Source: Phaeoceros laevis
Taxonomy: Eukaryota; Anthocerotophyta; Anthocerotopsida; Notothyladales
Length of the DNA stretch: 22,433 nucleotides
NCBI GenBank assembly: GCA_049999765.1
Contig: JBNGIQ010009110.1
Coordinates: forward strand, 1 to 22,433
Direction of reading: 5' to 3'
The notes beneath the pieces are model-generated. The model ran no database searches, was not told where the DNA came from, and saw only the letters and a program-made list of their open reading frames with translations. Position numbers and translations under genes: made by a program. Below, in pieces: positions 18,430 through 22,433 of this stretch. Within the stretch, counting starts at the first letter, position 1, and every line of letters begins with the position of its first letter.

Positions 18430-18949
18430 GAATTTGGTGGATGTTTCCAATGTTGCTGCTCTGGCAGCCCTACTTTCTTTTCGTCACCTGAATGCAGCCT
18501 TGGTGGGGAAGACGGGCAGGAAGTTATTGTGCATTCGCCTGTAGTGGATATAGTAATCAATCCGACATCAGAGGGGTTGCATGGCAAGGTTGTTCGTTAA
18601 CGTTGTTAGCTTGCTGGTTCGAGAACCGCTTCCCTTGAGTATCCATCATCTTCCAATAGCTATTACATTTGCGTTTTTCTCCGATGGGGAACTAGTGGAA
18701 CGTTTTTTTTTGTGGCCCTGAACATAGCTTTCCCTTCAGATATAGCTCCTGCTAAGGCATTATATGTGGCTACACTTACAGGTGGTAGATCCTAGTTTAA
18801 AAGAGGGGGCTATCATGGGAGGAAGGTTGACAGTAACTGTCAACACCCATGGAGAGGTATGTGCAGTTCAGAAGGGAGCGCGGTCCCTCGAGCTCCAGCT
18901 CATGCCGTTGCAGATTTTGTCACTAGCGAGCGCATATGCATATGCATGA
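18430..18949 (+). pseudogene. Exosome subunit RRP45-like fragment, three exons
   Basis: RRP45 is an RNase PH-fold subunit of the RNA exosome ring (CER7 in Arabidopsis). Exon 1 starts after TGTGTAG at 18430 and encodes NLVDVSNVAALAALLSFR. It loses one base in GGGG 18505-18508, then continues in frame as GEDGQEVIVHSPVVD. Exon 2, from about 18610, encodes REPLPLSIHHLPIAITFAFF. Exon 3, from 18782 after CTTACAG, encodes VVDPSLKEGAIMGGRLTVTV, then NTHGEVCAVQK. These correspond to the consecutive second half of the RNase PH domain. All N-terminal exons are missing, so this is a partial copy, not a working gene. It abuts a PPR relic upstream and a receptor-kinase relic downstream. Confidence 0.7.
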
Positions 18950-18954
18950 GGAGT

Positions 18955-19339
18955 ACTCCATGGACGTACGCGTGTGAGCTCGAGAACTATGGCCACGGCT
19001 CATTTCAAGTTCTGGCAGCAATCACAGGTGCACGTGGTGGAGTCAACTGTTGTGTTTCTGTGCCTGCTCCCATCCATCCTTCCTGGTTCTGTTTTGAGGC
19101 TTGGTTTGGTTGTGAATCCGATTGCAAAGGGGACCGCAGCAATGTCCCCGGACGGCCTGGCTCTCACTTGGACGCAGCGGCTGTCAATTGCCAAGTTCTG
19201 GCCTCTCTCCTTGGAGTTCCTTAAACAGATAACCTGGCTGTTTGCTAGCCTGGACATGTGTATATCCAATGGAGCCTGTGAGAACAGTCTTGACCATGGA
19301 AGAAGTGGGCAATTTAAAGCTGACGAAATCCCGGAATGA
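18955..19339 (+). pseudogene. Receptor-kinase relic: signal peptide joined to kinase C-lobe
   Basis: ATG 18989-18991 opens a frame to about 19339. It aligns to the 5' end of the 11.9-kb receptor kinase, including the 5' UTR (TCCATGGACG, GAGCTCGAGAA), through the signal-like region VVFLCLLPSILPGSVLRLGL and then VVNPIAKGTAAMSPDGLAL. At about 19160-19165 it jumps straight to LTWTQRLSIA, which in the paralog lies at 14046-14077, inside the kinase C-lobe. The whole LRR, transmembrane and N-lobe part (about 2 kb) is gone. Homology then fades. Its signal peptide stays in frame with the LRR cap start, so it is a useful reference for the frameshift in the 11.9-kb copy. Confidence 0.8.
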
Positions 19340-19413
19340 ATTGCACCGTAAAAGCTAGCTCGAGCCTGTCGCTTGAGTGGTCTAGAGTCATGACTGCTTT
19401 GCACATGTGTTCT

Positions 19414-21012
19414 TCATGCACAGTCTCTACAAGAAAGTGACACACGCTGCTAAATGTTTAAAACTCCGTGGGCCATGTAGTTTGTTTGTGAAGCGCTCCT
19501 GAATGTTCGAAGTCTGTGGCCCATGTAGTCTGTGGCCCATCAAGTATCGTGGACTTTTGGCATACTATATAGCATGTCACTTTCTTGTGAAGACCACTGT
19601 GGACCCATCACAAGAAAGGACAGCATTTGGTATACTATATAGCATGTCACTTTCTTGTGAAGATCACTCTTGACCCATCACAAGGATATGCTTGGCAAGT
19701 TGGCACCTTTCTTCTCGCTAGCTTCGCTTCTTGGCCGGGCAACTCACTAGCAGTGCTACGTTGTCGTACTCGGGGGCCGATGGAATCGCATCTTTCAAGC
19801 TCAGCTTGCTTGCTCCCCTCCAACACGACCTACACCACCTTCCGCGCGCCTCCTAAAGAGAGGGAATAATGTATCAAGTCTCCTGCCAAGGCCGTGCGGT
19901 GGGCCCGCGCCGGCATGGTCTCCTGCCCTTACATGCCCTGGCCATGAAGGACCATGCGGATGTCCACAAACCTTTCCATGCATGTCACCTGCCATGCCCG
20001 GCAATGGAGGCCCATGCTCTCAAACCCTTTGCGCCTGCCTGCCAATGACGACCCATGCCCATGCGTCGGGCACTCAGGCCAGAGTTGGGAGCCAAAAGCA
20101 GGCACCCTTACGTGCACCTCGGGTGTGCATGTAATTTTTTATACTAACTCGATATCAAATCTATCTATCTGAGTGCTGATCCAGGGCGGGGGAGCTTTAT
20201 ACTCACCCATACTGAATTATGTAGCTGATCCGATGTCCTCGAGTCCTCGACGCAATTACACTATATTATTTTTTAGTGGCATTCCATTTCGCCACAGTGT
20301 GGTCTTTTCCCGCCATACACCAGAAATAAACGTCTTCTACACCAGCCCCTAAGAATTGCTACCACAATGTCCTAGCTGCGGGAATCGGCGATTGAAATGA
20401 ATCTCCGATTCATACGTAAGTTACGGGTACATAAGTAGAATCGTGAGGTAATTTGCATTATATAAGGTCAAAAAAAAATCAAAATACCATATTTGTACGA
20501 TATGATTCCGAAGTTAGCAACGGGTAGTTGCGATTTCGCCCGGTGTCGCCGTAAACTCGTCGAGTGACCGCCATCCGCTCTGCTCCGCCGCCATCGCGCG
20601 CGATGCGAAACTTAAAATGCACGCTCGTGCTGCCAAACTGAAAATGCACGCTCGTGCCCGTCATCGCTATGCTCCGCCTGCTTGCCATCGCGCCACCAGC
20701 CAGCTTGCCATCGCGCCACCCGCCATCACTCCCCTTGCTTGCTTGCCATCGCTCCTCCATCGCCTACTCAAACCCTAAGTGATGTAGTTAAGTAAGGTAA
20801 TTAAGTATGTATAGATAAGATCGTATAATATAAAATGATATAAATATTTACAAATACACCGTATATATTATATACGAGATTCCGAAACGCCATTTTTCAA
20901 TGAAGCGTCAATTTGACATCAAATACGTCACTTTCCCACTTCAGTATTTTACACTTCCGCAACTAAGTACCACATCCAGGATGTGTTAGCATTTTTTATA
21001 ATAATAAATATA
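19414..21012. repeat. ~1-kb dispersed repeat, copy B (interrupted)
   Basis: The order of blocks is the same as in 10509-11578, with small indels. Homology runs to 20366, is interrupted by about 601 bp, and resumes at about 20968 with the hairpin-and-A+T tail (CACATCCAGGATGTGTTAGC). Internal 11-bp inverted repeats CTTTCTTGTGA / TCACAAGAAAG occur in both copies. Copy B follows the receptor-kinase relic at 18955-19339, but no kinase gene lies downstream of it. Confidence 0.9.
20367..20967. mobile_element. Candidate ~601-bp TIR element inserted in the repeat
   Basis: The insertion is bounded by TACCACA at 20360-20366 and again at 20968-20974, consistent with a 7-bp (or slightly longer) target duplication. 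The ends are inverted: CCTAGCTGCGGGAA (20371-20384), and CTTCCGCAACTAAG (20954-20967), whose reverse complement is CTTAGTTGCGGAAG. Copy A lacks the insert and shows the empty site at 11528-11540. The interior has a GC-rich part with short direct repeats (AAAATGCACGCTCGTGC twice, about 20616 and 20640; CTTGCCATCGC several times) and AT-rich flanks. No transposase frame, so probably non-autonomous. Superfamily undecided. Confidence 0.6.
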
Positions 21013-21082
21013 ACTAATGTAGAGGCCCGTCAATATGTACCACATCCACGATGTGTTAGCAATTTTTATAATAATAACTAGT
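20967..21082. repeat. Tandem ~70-bp unit with hairpin and A+T tail
   Basis: GTACCACATCCAGGATGTGT (20967 on) is repeated from 21037 as GTACCACATCCACGATGTGT. In each unit this is followed by TTAGCA, T-rich DNA, ATAATAATA and an ACTAaTGTAGAG-like motif (21013-21025; 21077-21088). Confidence 0.8.
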
Positions 21083-21874
21083 GTAGAGCCCCGCACTAAC
21101 GTGCAGGCACGCTGGCTGGCTGGCTGGCTGGCTGGCACTAATTTGATGTGTACACATTTGTAACCTGAGAAGCTAAGCTTTTTGAATAAAAAATATATGA
21201 ATAATAACTTATCTTTTATATATATTTATATTAATGAAGAAGAGAACTATATTTCAAGATTACTTGTACATACTCTTCAAGATACTTTATATATTTTTTG
21301 AATAAAAATATTTTGTGCTGCTATAATTTTTACTATTGCCTTAAGTTATGCAAATATTTTGTGCTGCTATAATTTGTACTATTACCTTAAGTTATGCAAG
21401 CTCTATTTAATTTCTTTCATTTGATGGAATTCTCTAATGAAATAATATGATGTCATAAAAATTCAATGAAACAAATAACACAAAAAACACTTACGTTAAA
21501 GCATACATTGGATAATTTTAAAGCAATTTTTACAAAATTTAAAGAACCTTACCAAATTTTTCAAATTCAAATTCAAACTCTTCCTTCTTATACCATAGTA
21601 TTGGATCTTTGTTATCTGAAGATGATAATGCAAAATTTTCCCAGATTTATATGTACGACGGTGCTGAACAACTACAACGGCGTATCCAACTGATTTTTTG
21701 CGCGGTGTATGGACCGAACACCATGACAACTTGCTGCCCGTGATCGTAATGCTAGACGAAGAACACGCAAGGCCTCGACGAAGCAGAATCGTCACGTCAC
21801 GTGATGTGTGTAGTAACGTCAGTTGTCTGACAACGATTGTGATGCCCGTCAATATGACGGGCCTCTATACTAGT
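21077..21874. mobile_element. ~798-bp element with inverted Helitron-like ends
   Basis: The left end is ACTAGTGTAGAGCCCCG (21077-21093). The right end, read on the minus strand, is ACTAGTATAGAGGCCCG (21874-21858). At the right end a GC hairpin (GCCCGTCA / TGACGGGC, 21844-21862) is followed 7 nt later by CTAG then T (21870-21874), the known Helitron 3' layout. The left end shows the same layout on the minus strand. A single Helitron has a TC 5' end, not inverted ends, so this may be two facing termini or a TIR element. The interior is AT-rich without a protein and includes a GGCT microsatellite at 21111-21136. Confidence 0.45.
21111..21136. repeat. (GGCT)n microsatellite
   Basis: About six and a half copies of the tetranucleotide, directly after a short dyad (CCGCACTAACGTGC). 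Confidence 0.95.
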
Positions 21875-22433
21875 TATAATCTTATATAATAAAAAAATTG
21901 GGGTAGGTGTTGTCTGTATGTCCGAGCGCCCTAACCCTAACTAATATAAATAATAAATGATATAGTCTCGAAGCAACCATTCTCTTTTAGTTTATGTTAT
22001 TAGCAAGCAACAAGATTATTCATGATATTTTAAGGAAAAGTTCTTGAAGGTTCTCAGGTTATAGATGCGTTGGTAAGTTTCTTTAAACTTTGTATGTTAC
22101 TATTATTATGTTGTTGTTAGTTATATTAGCTTAGTATTTGTGCCTAACTGAAGAACAATGAACAACAAGGAACAACAAGGAAGAAGAAGGAAGAGCTTCA
22201 GGGAAATTGTTAAGTTTTACTTGACCTTGAGCACAAACATGCAGAGAATTTTGGGAGCAGTATGGAGGAATTGCTTGTACACTCCTCAATCCAATGGGGA
22301 ACATTACAGGCACTGGAATACAAATATCATGTTTAAAAGCAGGGTTTCTGCCGAACGGGAACGAGCGCTTTCCCGTCCGTCGGGAACGCGCCCTTTTTTT
22401 TTCGGGAAACGTTCTCGAAAACCAAGTCACCGC
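21875..22433. other. AT-rich right flank, no gene seen
   Basis: TTATAATCTTATATAATAAA directly follows the CTAG end. Such a sequence could itself be the 5' start of another Helitron-like copy (TCTATACTAG... from about 21864). Further right is an AACAACAAGGA-type purine-rich stretch (about 22150-22190). At the edge are GC-rich CGAACGGGAACG and CGTCGGGAACGCG motifs, probably the beginning of another repeat family. Confidence 0.4.

Noticed and set aside
22131-22430. Minus-strand 99-codon frame at the right edge
   Set aside because: Low-complexity and repeat-like composition with no domain; the edge motifs look like repeat DNA.

Overview
This looks like land-plant nuclear DNA. It holds leucine-rich-repeat receptor kinases with a wall-associated-kinase (WAK) type cytoplasmic domain, organelle-type PLS/DYW pentatricopeptide (PPR) modules, an exosome RRP45 remnant, GT-AG introns, and much repeat-rich intergenic DNA. 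The abundance of decayed PPR-DYW pieces would suit a fern or lycophyte, but I cannot fix the lineage from this window.

Layout. 1-150: short tandem repeats. 477-3057: an LRR receptor kinase locus interrupted by a 100-N gap at 1126-1225. Its 5' LRR exons carry introns and a stop codon just before the gap. The part after the gap (1226-3057) is an intact LRR + transmembrane + kinase reading frame, but the helix-C glutamate of the kinase is replaced by lysine. 3058-5100: mostly non-coding, with a cluster of perfect hairpins at 4213-4400. 5110-6245 (minus): a decayed PPR array with a tandem duplication. 6516-9196 (plus): a multi-exon gene that can be rebuilt from splice sites. It encodes an unidentified protein with hydrophobic segments and a CxxCG...DHMP (HNH/treble-clef-like) motif, and has one apparent 1-nt deletion. 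9631-10278 (minus): the three last exons of an unidentified gene, with one in-frame stop.

10323-14815: a second receptor-kinase neighbourhood. It has an LRR scrap, then a ~1-kb repeat, then a nearly full-length intronless LRR receptor kinase (about 11869-14815) that is frameshifted in the signal peptide and in the activation loop. 14816-17160: non-coding DNA with inverted repeats and weak exon-like scraps (a possible glycosyltransferase-8 piece and a coiled-coil piece). 17300-19340: a mosaic of gene fragments. In order these are a DYW domain on the minus strand, PPR repeats on the plus strand starting back to back with it, three exons of exosome RRP45, and a receptor-kinase relic joining the signal-peptide region directly to the kinase C-lobe. 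19414-21012: a second copy of the ~1-kb repeat, split by a ~601-bp insertion with terminal inverted repeats. 21077-21874: an element with inverted Helitron-like ends. The remainder is AT-rich.

Overall, this is a receptor-kinase family spreading by local duplication, with decaying copies sharing an upstream region, next to gene-fragment and repeat DNA. No operon-like cooperation is implied. Several coding breaks are single-base indels, some in short homopolymers, so sequencing error must be excluded before calling them true pseudogenes.
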